From Parvularculaceae bacterium (GTDB lineage: Bacteria > Pseudomonadota > Alphaproteobacteria > Caulobacterales > Parvularculaceae), in NCBI GenBank assembly GCA_028280115.1, contig JANQMJ010000008.1, positions 48,533 to 112,532 on the forward strand: a DNA stretch of 64,000 nucleotides. Direction: 5' to 3'. The notes beneath the pieces are model-generated. The model had not been told where the DNA came from and did not search any database. It saw only the letters and a program-made list of their open reading frames with translations. Below, piece after piece: positions 36,318 through 45,413 of the stretch; position 1 is the stretch's first letter; every line of letters begins with the position of its first letter. A program made the position numbers and the translations under genes.

Positions 36318-36758
36318 ATGATGAATGTACTGCAAGAAGTTATCGGCTGGGCATGGGTGATATTTGGAACATTCGTCTTTGTCGGACAGCTTATCTCCAG
36401 CGTTAATTTTCCACTGGCGCAACGCCTCGGCCTACAAGAAAAATCCGAAAACGCGGACGCCCTTGCCAGCAAGCTTGAGCTGATGACCGCTCGTTGGGAC
36501 GCCTTATTATTATGGATTGCACCGCTCGCGGGCGTTTTGATGCTTACGGATCATAGCTTATGGCCAAGCGTATCCTTGATTGCCGGCGCCGTTTACGTCG
36601 ACGCCGGCGGGCGAGAATGGGCCAAGAGCGCCGGTCTAAGCGCCCAGGGCGTATCCATAGGGACCGCAAAAGAGCGCGCCATCATTTACGGCACTTACGT
36701 TGCGCTCATACTCATCGGGCTCGGCGGCATTGCGGCAGGCTTAACAGCATTATTGTAG
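36318..36758 (+). CDS. Small integral membrane protein, unknown function
   Basis: A 146-residue protein with four predicted membrane helices: VIGWAWVIFGTFVFVGQLI, LLLWIAPLAGVLMLTDHSL, WPSVSLIAGAVYVDAGG and YGTYVALILIGLGGIAAGL. It begins MMNVLQE after a GAGGAG ribosome site. No family is recognised. Composition is slightly AT-richer than nearby genes. It converges on nrdB with a 30-bp gap. Confidence 0.65.
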   Translation: MMNVLQEVIGWAWVIFGTFVFVGQLISSVNFPLAQRLGLQEKSENADALASKLELMTARWDALLLWIAPLAGVLMLTDHSLWPSVSLIAGAVYVDAGGREWAKSAGLSAQGVSIGTAKERAIIYGTYVALILIGLGGIAAGLTALL

Positions 36759-36788
36759 ATGAGAATGAAGCTGTAATCCGCGCCCGCG

Positions 36789-37841
36789 CTATGGCGCCGT
36801 CGCTTTGCGCTTTTCCATCATCTGATCGAAATTGGCCCACACGCCCTCGTCGCCATGCCATTCGCCGCGGGTCGCTGCTTTTGAATATTCCGTCGCGCGC
36901 GCTTCGAAGAAATTGGCGTGTTCCACGCCGTTGAGAATTTCCGTCAGCCAGGGCAGCGGGTGTTTTTCCACGCCGTAGACCTTCGGCAGGTCGAGCTGGT
37001 CGAGGCGCCAGTCGGCGATATAGCGGATATATTGCTTGATATCCTCGGCCGTCATGCCCTCCACCGGGCCCATCTCGAAAGCAAGATCGATGAACTTGTC
37101 CTCAAGCCCCACAACCGTGCGGCAACACTCGACAATGTCGTCGGCGACCGCTTTCGTCACACAGCCGGTCTCGCGGGCGAAGGCGTGATAAAGCCGGATC
37201 ATGCCTTCACAGTGCAGCGACTCGTCGCGCACCGACCAGGAAACGATCTGGCCCATGCCTTTCATTTTGTTAAAGCGCGGGAAGTTCATCAGCATGGCGA
37301 ATGATGCAAAAAGCTGCAGACCTTCGGTGAACGCGCCGAACATGGCGAGCGTGCGCGCAATGTCTTCATGCGTTTCAACACCGAATTTCTGCATGAAGTC
37401 GTGTTTGTCGCGCATCGCTTCATACTCGAGAAAAGCGGAAAATTCCGATTCCGGCATGCCGATGGTTTCGAGCAGCAAGGCGTAAGCGGCGACGTGGATC
37501 GTCTCCATATTGGAGAACGCCGACAGCATCATCTTGACTTCCGTCGGTTTGAACACGCGCGCATAGCGCTCCATGTAATTGTCGTTCACCTCAATGTCGG
37601 ACTGGGTGAAGAAGCGGAAGATTTGGGTCAGGAGGTTGCGTTCGGCGTCCGACAGATTGTTCGCCCAGTCCTTGCAGTCCTCGCCCAGGGGAACTTCCTC
37701 GGGCATCCAGTGCACCTGCTGCTGGCGCTTCCAGAAATCAAACGCCCAGGGATAGCGAAACGGCTTATAGGCGTAGGACGGCGTTAAAAGGCCAGGCAGA
37801 TCGTGGCCGGTCGTCAGGCTGGCGTCGGAAGCATCAGGCAT
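36789..37841 (-). CDS. nrdB: Class I ribonucleotide reductase beta subunit
   Basis: A 350-residue diiron protein that holds the tyrosyl radical used by NrdA to make deoxynucleotides. Ligands and radical residue align with E. coli NrdB: Asp in TQSDIEVNDNY (D82), Glu and His in NMETIHVAAY (E113, H116) and the radical Tyr four residues after that His (Y120). Later ligands lie in EYEAMRDKHDF-type and WSVRDESLHCEGM helices. ATG at 37841 is preferred over TTG 37847. Two NrdR-like boxes lie upstream. nrdA is not in the window. Confidence 0.94.
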   Translation of the reverse strand: MPDASDASLTTGHDLPGLLTPSYAYKPFRYPWAFDFWKRQQQVHWMPEEVPLGEDCKDWANNLSDAERNLLTQIFRFFTQSDIEVNDNYMERYARVFKPTEVKMMLSAFSNMETIHVAAYALLLETIGMPESEFSAFLEYEAMRDKHDFMQKFGVETHEDIARTLAMFGAFTEGLQLFASFAMLMNFPRFNKMKGMGQIVSWSVRDESLHCEGMIRLYHAFARETGCVTKAVADDIVECCRTVVGLEDKFIDLAFEMGPVEGMTAEDIKQYIRYIADWRLDQLDLPKVYGVEKHPLPWLTEILNGVEHANFFEARATEYSKAATRGEWHGDEGVWANFDQMMEKRKATAP

Positions 37842-37887
37842 GGGCAAGGGTCCCCGTGTTGGCGGCTCTCCGCCGACTCGGGCGGAA

Positions 37888-37934
37888 CCACCCTATATTG
37901 CGTAAATTTCCGGTCAGAACGCAAGATGTTGTGG
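37888..37934 (-). promoter_or_regulatory. Tandem NrdR boxes upstream of nrdB
   Basis: On the minus strand ACGCAATATAGGGTGG (37903-37888) and CCACAACATCTTGCGT (37934-37919) each match 12 of 16 positions of the recalled NrdR consensus acaCwAtATaTwGtgt. Their centres are 31 bp apart, about three helical turns, the usual spacing for paired NrdR sites. They lie 47-93 bp upstream of the start codon and overlap the likely promoter. Confidence 0.7.
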
Positions 37935-38045
37935 AAAGGAATTTCGCCCACGCGGCTGCGACAGGTTTTTGCAGGCACCCATTTCGCCGCTGATCTGCAG
38001 GCGGTTTCGTTGCATTTTTCAACAGGCCCTGCTTGTTAACGCGGC

Positions 38046-38597
38046 ATGGAAATCACCCCCCTCGCCATTGCCGACGTCAAGCTCATCACACCAAAACGGT
38101 TTTCCGACGCCCGGGGATGGTTTTCGGAAACCTACAACGCCCGCGCTTACGCCACCGCCGGGATCGACTGCGCCTTCGTCCAGGACAATCACTCCTATTC
38201 GGCCCGGCAATGGACGCTCCGGGGGCTTCATTACCAGGCCCCGCCGCACGCCCAAGCCAAGCTCGTCCGGACGCTCGCCGGCGCGATCCTCGATGTCGCC
38301 GTCGACGCCCGCAAAGGCTCGCCGACCTTCGGCCAGTGGGTCAAAGCCGAAATCAGCGCCGAAAACGGAACACAGATATTCGTGCCCGCCGGCTTTTTGC
38401 ACGGCTTTTTGACTCTCGAACCGGAGACGGCGGTCGCCTATAAGTGCGACGCCTATTACGACAAGCCCAGCGACGGGAGCGTCTTGTGGAACGATCCGGA
38501 ACTGGCGATCGACTGGGGCGTTGCGGCAGACCAAGTCATTCTTTCCGACAAAGACGCCGGCGCGGTTTCCTGGGGAGAATTCGCGTCGCCGTTCTGA
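38046..38597 (+). CDS. rfbC: dTDP-4-dehydrorhamnose 3,5-epimerase
   Basis: A 183-residue cupin-fold enzyme of the dTDP-L-rhamnose pathway. Family blocks are present: [34 protein letters not shown] (with the catalytic His in RGLHYQ), [19 protein letters not shown], and [17 protein letters not shown] at 38046. It is followed 58 bp later by rfbA. The pathway genes rfbB and rfbD are not in this window, so they must lie elsewhere if rhamnose is made. Confidence 0.95.
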   Translation: MEITPLAIADVKLITPKRFSDARGWFSETYNARAYATAGIDCAFVQDNHSYSARQWTLRGLHYQAPPHAQAKLVRTLAGAILDVAVDARKGSPTFGQWVKAEISAENGTQIFVPAGFLHGFLTLEPETAVAYKCDAYYDKPSDGSVLWNDPELAIDWGVAADQVILSDKDAGAVSWGEFASPF

Positions 38598-38655
38598 CGG
38601 CGGTCGCGCGCGGCGAGGTCTTGATCGCAGGCGGAAACGAAGCGAAGGCAACAGT

Positions 38656-39528
38656 ATGAAGGGCATCATTCTTGCCGGCGGTTCAGGCACCAGACTGCAT
38701 CCCATCACGCGCGGCGTCTCGAAACAGCTTTTGCCGGTTTATGACAAGCCGATGATATATTATCCGCTCAGCGTTCTGATGCTGGCGGGGCTGCGCGACA
38801 TCCTGATCATCACGACGCCGGAGGACCGGCCCGCCTTCGAGCGTCTCCTGGGCGACGGCGGCGAACTCGGAATGCGCTTTGACTATGCGGTTCAGCCTAC
38901 GCCCGAAGGGCTCGCCCAGGCCTTCATCATCGGCGAAGAGTTTATCGCCGGCGACAAATGCGCGCTCATTCTCGGCGATAATATCTTTTACGGTCACGGC
39001 CTCGCAGAAATGCTGACGCGCGCGACGGCGCTCGACAGCGGGGCAGAAATCTTCGGCTATCAGGTCGCCGACCCCGAGCGTTACGGCGTCATAGAATTCG
39101 GCGCGGACGGCCGTGTCCAATCCATTGAGGAAAAGCCCGCCAAGCCAAAATCCAACTACGCCGCGACCGGGCTTTATTTTTACGACGAGACCGTTTGCGA
39201 TCGCGCGCACAAGGTCAAGAAGTCCGCTCGGGGCGAGCTTGAAATCACCACGCTCAATGAAATGTATATGCGCGACGGCCAGCTCAGCGCCCATATCATG
39301 GGCCGGGGCTTTGCCTGGCTCGACACCGGCACCCACAGCTCGCTCTTGGATGCGGCGCAATTCGTCCACACGATCGAAAACCGTCAGGGCCTAAAAATCG
39401 CCTGTCTTGAAGAAATCGCCTACCGGCTCGGCTATATCGACCGCAAGGCCCTCGAAGCGCTAGCCAATTCGCTTTCAAAGACCGGTTATGGCGATTATCT
39501 CGCGCGCATCGCGGCGGAAAAAGCCTGA
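38656..39528 (+). CDS. rfbA: Glucose-1-phosphate thymidylyltransferase
   Basis: A 290-residue nucleotidyltransferase that makes dTDP-glucose. It starts [18 protein letters not shown] with the nucleotide-binding G-loop, then [17 protein letters not shown], the metal site ILGDNIFYG, and the C-terminal [19 protein letters not shown]. Length and start match the family. It is probably cotranscribed with rfbC; together they feed surface polysaccharide synthesis. Confidence 0.96.
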   Translation: MKGIILAGGSGTRLHPITRGVSKQLLPVYDKPMIYYPLSVLMLAGLRDILIITTPEDRPAFERLLGDGGELGMRFDYAVQPTPEGLAQAFIIGEEFIAGDKCALILGDNIFYGHGLAEMLTRATALDSGAEIFGYQVADPERYGVIEFGADGRVQSIEEKPAKPKSNYAATGLYFYDETVCDRAHKVKKSARGELEITTLNEMYMRDGQLSAHIMGRGFAWLDTGTHSSLLDAAQFVHTIENRQGLKIACLEEIAYRLGYIDRKALEALANSLSKTGYGDYLARIAAEKA

Positions 39529-39679
39529 CCGCCGGCCCATGGGGCGCGATGCAATTCTGCGCGCGCGACACCGGCCAGACTCCTGCAGAAGACCCGGTTA
39601 TCGCGCCGCCACATGAACCGAAAAACCGATGCGAAATCAGTCGGCCGAAACTTCGCCGGCAAATTGTAAAGTTTGTTAA

Positions 39680-39756
39680 TGGTACCGCCTCCCCGGCTCG
39701 AACGGGGGACCTCTTGATCCACAATCAAGCGCTCTAACCAACTGAGCTAAGGCGGC
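39680..39756 (-). tRNA. tRNA-His (GTG), CCA encoded, A73 discriminator
   Basis: Cloverleaf on the minus strand: acceptor GCCGCCT pairs with AGGCGGT (last pair G-U), the anticodon stem CTTGA/TCAAG flanks loop TTGTGGA with anticodon GTG (39722-39720), and the T arm is CCCCG TTCGAGC CGGGG. The 3' end reads A-CCA, so the discriminator is A73 rather than C73. This matches the known alphaproteobacterial variant of tRNA-His that lacks the G-1:C73 identity pair. Confidence 0.93.
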
Positions 39757-39842
39757 CCGATACATTCAGGGCGCGGAACCTACGCTTGGCGATGCGCGTT
39801 TTCAAGGCGCGGGACCGGCCCCGCCACGCTCGCCGCGGTCTT

Positions 39843-40610
39843 TTAGTTCAACAGGGCGATTTCGCGCTTGAGCTGGGCGATGCGCGTGGCGTCGCTGGGA
39901 TGGGTCGACAAGTATGCAGGCGGTGCGCCGGACTTCATCGCCGACATCGTTTCCCAGAAACGCACGGCTTGGTTAGGATTGTACCCGGCGCGATGCATAT
40001 AGCGGACGCCGAACCTGTCGGCTTCAAGCTCATGTTTGCGCGAGAACGGCAGAATGACGCCAAGCGTCGCGCCCATGCCGAGAATGCCGACAATCTCTCT
40101 TTGATAGCGGCTGTCACTGGTCGCGACTTGCGCCACCGTCAGGCCGGCCGCCGCCAAAGTAGACTGACTATAGCGCTCGCCCGAATGATTGAAATTCACA
40201 TGGGCTGCTTCGTGACCCATTACGGTGGCGATTTGATCGTCGTTGTCCATTATATCGAGGATGCCCGTGTAAAATCCGATTCTGCCGCCCGGCAAGGCGA
40301 AGGCGTTGATTTGTTCAGAATCAAATACCTGAACTTCCCAGTCCGCCGGGTTGTGACCGGCCGCTTGAATAATGCGCGGCGCAACGCGGTTCATGCGATT
40401 GACGTATTTTGGATTGTTGGTGATCCGTTGCTGCTGCTTCAGATCGGTCCACGCGGAAGCGGCCAGTTGCGCCATCTGCCCCTGGCTGACGAACAGGAGT
40501 TGGCTGCGGCCGAGTTCTTCGTTATAGGCGCAACCCGCTGGAATGATGACAATGCTGCCGGCCGCCAGTCCGCGAATAATATCGCGGCGCGACATGGTCA
40601 CAGTTTGCAT
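39843..40610 (-). CDS. M48-family metalloprotease, Tat-type lipoprotein
   Basis: A 255-residue periplasmic zinc protease. The N-terminus has a twin-arginine motif (SRRDIIRGLAAGSIVIIPAGC) ending in a lipobox cysteine. The protease domain has VMGHEAAHVNFNHSGER (HExxH) and the third ligand in KHELEADRFGVRYM, as in the BepA/LoiP group that acts on outer-membrane protein quality control. ATG at 40610 follows GGGAGGAGG. It ends about 90 bp from tRNA-His on the same strand. Confidence 0.9.
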   Translation of the reverse strand: MQTVTMSRRDIIRGLAAGSIVIIPAGCAYNEELGRSQLLFVSQGQMAQLAASAWTDLKQQQRITNNPKYVNRMNRVAPRIIQAAGHNPADWEVQVFDSEQINAFALPGGRIGFYTGILDIMDNDDQIATVMGHEAAHVNFNHSGERYSQSTLAAAGLTVAQVATSDSRYQREIVGILGMGATLGVILPFSRKHELEADRFGVRYMHRAGYNPNQAVRFWETMSAMKSGAPPAYLSTHPSDATRIAQLKREIALLN

Positions 40611-40714
40611 GGAACGCCTCCTCCCTTCATCACCCACTTTACGCAAAGCATAGGCGATGCCGGCGGCCACGACAACGCGTCAGGAGCGCCGCCAACGCCT
40701 TGCGCATTGTTAAA

Positions 40715-41281
40715 TTACGGCTCCAGTTCGGAATCCCAGTAGAGGAAATCCTGCCAGCTCTCATGGAGATAATGCGGCGGGAAGGCGCGGCCGCGCTCGT
40801 TGAGTTCGAACATGGTCGGACGTTGGGGCTTGCGCGCCGGATGCATGTGCGCCGCGTCCGCGGTGCGCCCGCCTTTCTTGATGTTGCAGGTGCTGCACGC
40901 GGCGACGATGTTCTCCCACGTCGTGCGGCCGCCGCGCGAGCGCGGCACCACATGATCAAAGGTCAGCTGGTCGCGCGCCGTGGAGCCGCAATATTGACAG
41001 GTAAAGCTGTCGCGCAGGAATACATTGAACCGAGTGAAGGCCGGCGTGCGCGCATGGTTGACATAGGTCTTGAGCGAAACCACCGACGGCAGACGCATCT
41101 CAAAGCTGGGACTGCGCACTCTGGTCTTGTACTGGGCGACGACTTCAACGCGCTCGAGAAAGACGGCCTTGAGCGCGTCCTGCCAGCACCACAACGACAA
41201 GGGGAAATAACTCAGCGGCCGGAAATCAGCGTTGAGAACCAGCGCCGGGCAGGCGTCCGGAGCACGAAGCGCAGGGTTCAC
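40715..41281 (-). CDS. HNH endonuclease family protein
   Basis: A 188-residue protein. The N-terminal part (PALVLNADFRPLSYFPLSLW) and the C-terminal HNH nuclease (CQYCGSTARDQLTFDHVVPR, then SRGGRTTWENIVAACSTCN) match a widespread alphaproteobacterial housekeeping HNH protein. The zinc finger CxxC...CxxC and the DH...N...H active-site residues are all present. It is not near any mobile element, so it is unlikely to be a homing nuclease. Confidence 0.88.
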   Translation of the reverse strand: MNPALRAPDACPALVLNADFRPLSYFPLSLWCWQDALKAVFLERVEVVAQYKTRVRSPSFEMRLPSVVSLKTYVNHARTPAFTRFNVFLRDSFTCQYCGSTARDQLTFDHVVPRSRGGRTTWENIVAACSTCNIKKGGRTADAAHMHPARKPQRPTMFELNERGRAFPPHYLHESWQDFLYWDSELEP

Positions 41282-41452
41282 CGGAGCCCTCCTCCGGCGA
41301 CGGCCGTGTTCATCAAATGCTCAATCCCGGTACAGAAAACGCCTGCTCCCTGGTTCCGACGACAATCTTACCCTTCCCGTGCGGAAAACCCATAACTGAT
41401 TCCCCATGACAGAAGTTTGACGCATTGGGCGGTATTTTCGCAACACCGGCGC

Positions 41453-42094
41453 TTAAATTGGCTTGCGGTCCCTGATATGGGCGTAATAGGTCCACAGAAT
41501 ATGGGCCGCGACGCCGCGATAGGGCCGCCAGCGGGACGCGTTGCGATCAAGGCGGGCCATGTTCGGTTTCGGTCCCCGCTTGCGCGCCGCGGCGTAAGCG
41601 CCGAGCAGCGCGATATCGCCAGGCGGCCAGATATCGACCCGTCCCTCGCAAAACAGAAGATAGATCGCCGCCGTCCACGGCCCCACGCCATGCAGCGCGA
41701 GAAGGCGATGCGCCGCGGTCTGATCGTCGAGCGCGGCCAGGGTCTTGGGATCAAAACCGCCCTGCGTGATCGCCTCGGCGAGCCCGACGATGTAGCGTGC
41801 CTTTTGCCGGGTGAGACCGAGCCCGCGCACGCCCGCCTCGCCGAGGCAGAGCACAGTTTCCGGCGCCATGGGATCAACGCCGGCCTGGCAGCGTTTCCAG
41901 ATCGCCTGGGCGCTCGCGACGGAAACCTGCTGTTCCACGATAATGCGAAACAGCCCCTCGAAACCGCCGGGCCGGCAGCGGATATATGGCTCGCCGATGG
42001 CGTTAAGGGCGCGGGCGAGGGTTTTGTCCTTTTGCGCCAGCATGGCGCAGGCGGCGGACACATTGCCGAAAACGTCCAGGCGATCCTGGCGCAT
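41453..42094 (-). CDS. DNA-3-methyladenine glycosylase II (AlkA-like)
   Basis: A 213-residue base-excision glycosylase of the HhH-GPD superfamily. The helix-hairpin-helix reads LLALHGVGPWTAAIYLLFCE, followed by the catalytic aspartate in RVDIWPPGDIAL. The upstream RIIVEQQVSVASAQAIWKR helix also matches. ATG at 42094 lies 2 bp after the gshA stop; a GTG at 42109 overlapping gshA is an alternative. It is therefore probably translated from the same message as gshA. Confidence 0.88.
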   Translation of the reverse strand: MRQDRLDVFGNVSAACAMLAQKDKTLARALNAIGEPYIRCRPGGFEGLFRIIVEQQVSVASAQAIWKRCQAGVDPMAPETVLCLGEAGVRGLGLTRQKARYIVGLAEAITQGGFDPKTLAALDDQTAAHRLLALHGVGPWTAAIYLLFCEGRVDIWPPGDIALLGAYAAARKRGPKPNMARLDRNASRWRPYRGVAAHILWTYYAHIRDRKPI

Positions 42095-42096
42095 GC

Positions 42097-43470
42097 TTAG
42101 TATTTGCACTCCTCGAACAGCTTTTTCGCGTCGCCGCCGAGATCGCCGACAAAGAGCTCGGCGGTATATTCACCCATGGTGACGCCGCTTTGCGCAATCG
42201 CGTCGAGGGGATCGAGAAAGCTGGTTTCATCAGCGTCGACATTGCCGCCGCACGCACGCCGCTTCAGTCCCGCCCGGGAGATCGCCAACACCTCAAGCGC
42301 GGTTTCCTGCACCGTTCGCGTTCCGATCCGCGCGTTCAATCCGTTTCTTGCGACATCGGTTCGAAGCCTTTCGCGGGTTTCGGCCGACCAGTCTTTGGCG
42401 ACATCCCAGGCCGCGCCGAGCGCATCTTCGTCGTATAAGAGACCGACCCAGAACGCCGGCAGCGCGCAGATCCGCGCCCAGGGCCCGCCGTCGGCGCCGC
42501 GCATTTCAAGAAAGGTCTTCAGCCGCACTTCGGGAAAGGCCGTGGACAGATGGTCCTCCCAGTCCGCCATGGTCGGCGTTTCGCCCGGCAGGGCGGGCAA
42601 TTCGCCTTTTAGAAAATCCCGAAACGATTGTCCGGCCGCGTCGATATAGCGTCCCTCTCGGCGCACGAAATACATGGGCACGTCGAGCATGTAGTCCGCA
42701 TAACGGGCAAAGCCGAAACCGTCCTCAAAGACGAAATTGAGCAGCCCCGTGCGGTCGGGATCGGTGTCGGTCCAGATATGCGCGCGATAAGAGGCGTAAC
42801 CGGACGGCTTGCCGTCAACGAGGCCGGAATTTGCGAACAGCGCGGTGGCGATGGGTTGGAGCGCCAGCGCGGTTTTGAACTTCAGCGCCATGTCCGCTTC
42901 GGATGAAAAGTCGAGATTGACCTGCACAGTGCAGGTCCGGTGCATCATGTCGAGGCCGAGCGCGCCCTTGGTCGGCATGTACCGGCGCATAATGTCATAA
43001 CGCGCCTTGGGCATGCGCGGGGTTTCGTCAAGCGACCAGGTGGGTGCGAAGCCCATGCCGAGAAACGCAACCCCCATGGGATCGCAGACCGTCTTGATGG
43101 CGGCGAGGTGACGATGGACCTCATCGCAGGTCTGGTGAACGTTTTCAAGCGCCGCGCCGGACAGTTCGAACTGGCCGCCGGGTTCGAGCGACACCGACGC
43201 GCCCTCGCCCCGAAGACCGATCGGCAGACCGTTCTCGGCGATGATCTCCCAGCCGGTTTCCTCGCTTAGCTTTTCCAAAATGGCGCGGATGCCGGTTTCG
43301 CCTTCATAGGGGACCGGCTTCAGACTGGTCCGGCAGAACACGAACTTTTCGTGTTCTGTGCCGATGCGCCATTGATCCTTGGGCTTGCAGCCGGACGCCA
43401 GATAGTCGGCAAGCTGATCGACCGATGTGATCGGCGGTGCTGCGCCCGATGGTTCTTTCGCTGCGGTCAA
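42097..43470 (-). CDS. gshA: Glutamate-cysteine ligase (alphaproteobacterial type)
   Basis: A 457-residue enzyme for the first step of glutathione synthesis, of the plant/alphaproteobacterial GCL type rather than the E. coli type. Family blocks include WRIGTEHEKFVF, SLEPGGQFELSGA, HRTCTVQVNLDFSSEADM, and FLEMRGADGGPWARICALPA. The start is TTG at 43470, eleven bases after AAGGAG and giving the usual length; the longer frame to 43536 has no such site. gshB is not in the window. Confidence 0.92.
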   Translation of the reverse strand: MTAAKEPSGAAPPITSVDQLADYLASGCKPKDQWRIGTEHEKFVFCRTSLKPVPYEGETGIRAILEKLSEETGWEIIAENGLPIGLRGEGASVSLEPGGQFELSGAALENVHQTCDEVHRHLAAIKTVCDPMGVAFLGMGFAPTWSLDETPRMPKARYDIMRRYMPTKGALGLDMMHRTCTVQVNLDFSSEADMALKFKTALALQPIATALFANSGLVDGKPSGYASYRAHIWTDTDPDRTGLLNFVFEDGFGFARYADYMLDVPMYFVRREGRYIDAAGQSFRDFLKGELPALPGETPTMADWEDHLSTAFPEVRLKTFLEMRGADGGPWARICALPAFWVGLLYDEDALGAAWDVAKDWSAETRERLRTDVARNGLNARIGTRTVQETALEVLAISRAGLKRRACGGNVDADETSFLDPLDAIAQSGVTMGEYTAELFVGDLGGDAKKLFEECKY

Positions 43471-43564
43471 TCTCAGCTCCTTGCGGCGTCGGACCGTGTC
43501 GCCAGCCGCTCTATAACGCACGGAGCGAATCGCCAAGCGCCAAATCCATCACGCTTGCGCGACG

Positions 43565-44335
43565 TCATGAACGCCGCCAGTCGCCGAGCGCGGCCTGCCA
43601 CAGCGCGAGCGCGGCGATCGCGGCGGTGTCCGCACGCAATATAAGCGGGCCCAGCGTGACGGGGACGACAAATGCTCGCGCTCGCAAGGCGGCGCGTTCG
43701 GCGGGCGCGAAGCCGCCCTCGGGGCCGATGAGAATCGCCCATTTGTCAGCATTGCTATTTAAGCTTTTTAGCGTTTCTAACATCGGTGCGGCGCGGCCTT
43801 GGCGCCCGCCCCATTGTTTCTTTTCGTCATCGCCGGCTTCGTCGCAATAAACGAGACGCCGGTCCGAGGCCCAGGTGTCGAGTGCGGCGGCAAGCTTAAT
43901 CGGTTCGTCTACGGACGGAACGGTCAGCCGTCCGCACTGTTCGGCGGCTTCGACCGCAATCGCTCGCAGCCGCTCTATATTGATTTTCGGCGCGACGGTG
44001 CGTTCGGTGACGATCGGCGAAAGCCGCGCGGCGCCGAGTTCGGTTGCTTTCTGCACGATGGTTTCCAGGGGGCCGCGTTTCACCGGCGCGAACAAAAGAT
44101 GAAGATCGGGTTGGGTTTCCTGCGTCCGCGTTTGGGTCTTCGCCAATGCGGCGCCGCCTTTTTTCTTCACCTCGATGATCTTTGCGGCGCATTCGCCGTC
44201 GCGCCCGTTAAACAACAAGACGTCGTCGCCCGCTTCCCGGCGCAGGACATTCTTCAGGTAATGCGCCTGCGCGGCCGAGAGCGGCGCCGCGGCGCCTTCT
44301 TTTAGCGGGCCGTCAATATAAAGCCGGGGGATCAT
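43565..44335 (-). CDS. rsmE: 16S rRNA (uracil1498-N3)-methyltransferase RsmE
   Basis: A 256-residue SPOUT methyltransferase that modifies U1498 of 16S rRNA. The N-terminal PUA-like part starts MIPRLYIDGPL and has HYLKNVLRREAGDD. The C-terminal trefoil-knot SAM site has ILIGPEGGFAPAERAAL and VTLGPLILRADTAAIAALAL. ATG at 44335 fits the family; the extended frame upstream overlaps the region of the divergent ubiA promoter. Confidence 0.94.
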   Translation of the reverse strand: MIPRLYIDGPLKEGAAAPLSAAQAHYLKNVLRREAGDDVLLFNGRDGECAAKIIEVKKKGGAALAKTQTRTQETQPDLHLLFAPVKRGPLETIVQKATELGAARLSPIVTERTVAPKINIERLRAIAVEAAEQCGRLTVPSVDEPIKLAAALDTWASDRRLVYCDEAGDDEKKQWGGRQGRAAPMLETLKSLNSNADKWAILIGPEGGFAPAERAALRARAFVVPVTLGPLILRADTAAIAALALWQAALGDWRRS

Positions 44336-44420
44336 CGATAAGGACTCGAATTTTCGCCGAGAAGAGCGGGCTGAATTGTCTTCTTTCAATACTTCCATCC
44401 GCCGAGGTACAACACCACCC

Positions 44421-45353
44421 ATGACCAACCCTTCCGCCGCCACGCCGGACGCGGTTCCGGGCAACTGGGTCGAGCGCGCGCCGGCGCCGGTCCAGCCCTA
44501 TCTGCGGCTCGCCCGCGCCGACCGGCCGATCGGGACCTGGCTCTTGTTCATCCCGTGCCTGTGGGGGCTCGCGCTCGCCGCCGCGTCGGGCCATGGGGGC
44601 CTGCGTCTTTTTTGGTATGCGATCTTGATGGCGATCGGCAGCTTCGTCATGCGCGGCGCCGGCTGCGCCTATAACGACATTGTCGACAAGGATTTCGACG
44701 CCAAGGTTGCGCGCACCGCCCTGCGCCCGCTGCCGTCGGGACGGATTTCGCTGCGCGCCGCATGGGCGTTTCTGATCGGCCTGTCGCTGACCGGCCTTTT
44801 GGTGCTGGTTCAGTTCAATCTCTTCGCCATCGCCGTCGGCGCCGCGTCCCTCGCGCCGATCGCCGCCTATCCGTTCATGAAGCGCATCACCTATTGGCCG
44901 CAGGCCTGGCTGGGGCTGACGTTCAACTGGGGCGTACTGGTCGGCTATGCGGCCGCTGCGGGAACGCTCGTTCCCGGCGCTTTCGCGCTTTACGCCGCCG
45001 GTATTTTCTGGACCCTGTTTTACGACACGATCTACGCCCATCAGGACAAGGAGGACGACGCGCTGATCGGCGTCAAGTCCTCCGCCCTCAAGCTCGGCGC
45101 GGCGACCAAGCCATGGCTTGCCGCTTTCGCCGCCGCGACGCTTGGCGCGTTCGCCGGCGCGGGCTGGCTGATCGGCGCCGGACCGGTTTATTTCCTCGCG
45201 CTGGCGCCGGCCGCGCTCCATTTGCTCTGGCAATGGCGAAAACTTGATATCGATGATCCCGACAATTGCCTGCGGGTGTTTAAATCCAACCGCGACGCGG
45301 GCCTGTTGCTGCTGCTGGCGCCGGTTTGTGAAGTCGCCGCCGGTTTGTTTTGA
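44421..45353 (+). CDS. ubiA: 4-hydroxybenzoate octaprenyltransferase
   Basis: A 310-residue polytopic inner-membrane prenyltransferase for ubiquinone synthesis. Both aspartate-rich motifs are present: GCAYNDIVDKDFDAKVART with RPLPSG after it, and FYDTIYAHQDKEDDALIG. About eight helices are visible. ATG at 44421 (MTNPSAATP) is chosen over the upstream frame start at 44376. It is divergent from rsmE, and msrB follows 60 bp downstream. Confidence 0.94.
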   Translation: MTNPSAATPDAVPGNWVERAPAPVQPYLRLARADRPIGTWLLFIPCLWGLALAAASGHGGLRLFWYAILMAIGSFVMRGAGCAYNDIVDKDFDAKVARTALRPLPSGRISLRAAWAFLIGLSLTGLLVLVQFNLFAIAVGAASLAPIAAYPFMKRITYWPQAWLGLTFNWGVLVGYAAAAGTLVPGAFALYAAGIFWTLFYDTIYAHQDKEDDALIGVKSSALKLGAATKPWLAAFAAATLGAFAGAGWLIGAGPVYFLALAPAALHLLWQWRKLDIDDPDNCLRVFKSNRDAGLLLLLAPVCEVAAGLF

Positions 45354-45413
45354 ACCGGACGGCGCATACATAAGCCCGCAGCGGCGTCTTGAGGCGGGAA
45401 AGGAAATCAAGCG

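Noticed and set aside
40715..41281. HNH gene as a homing endonuclease or restriction enzyme
   Set aside because: No intron, intein or methyltransferase is nearby, and the full-length protein matches a housekeeping alphaproteobacterial HNH family.
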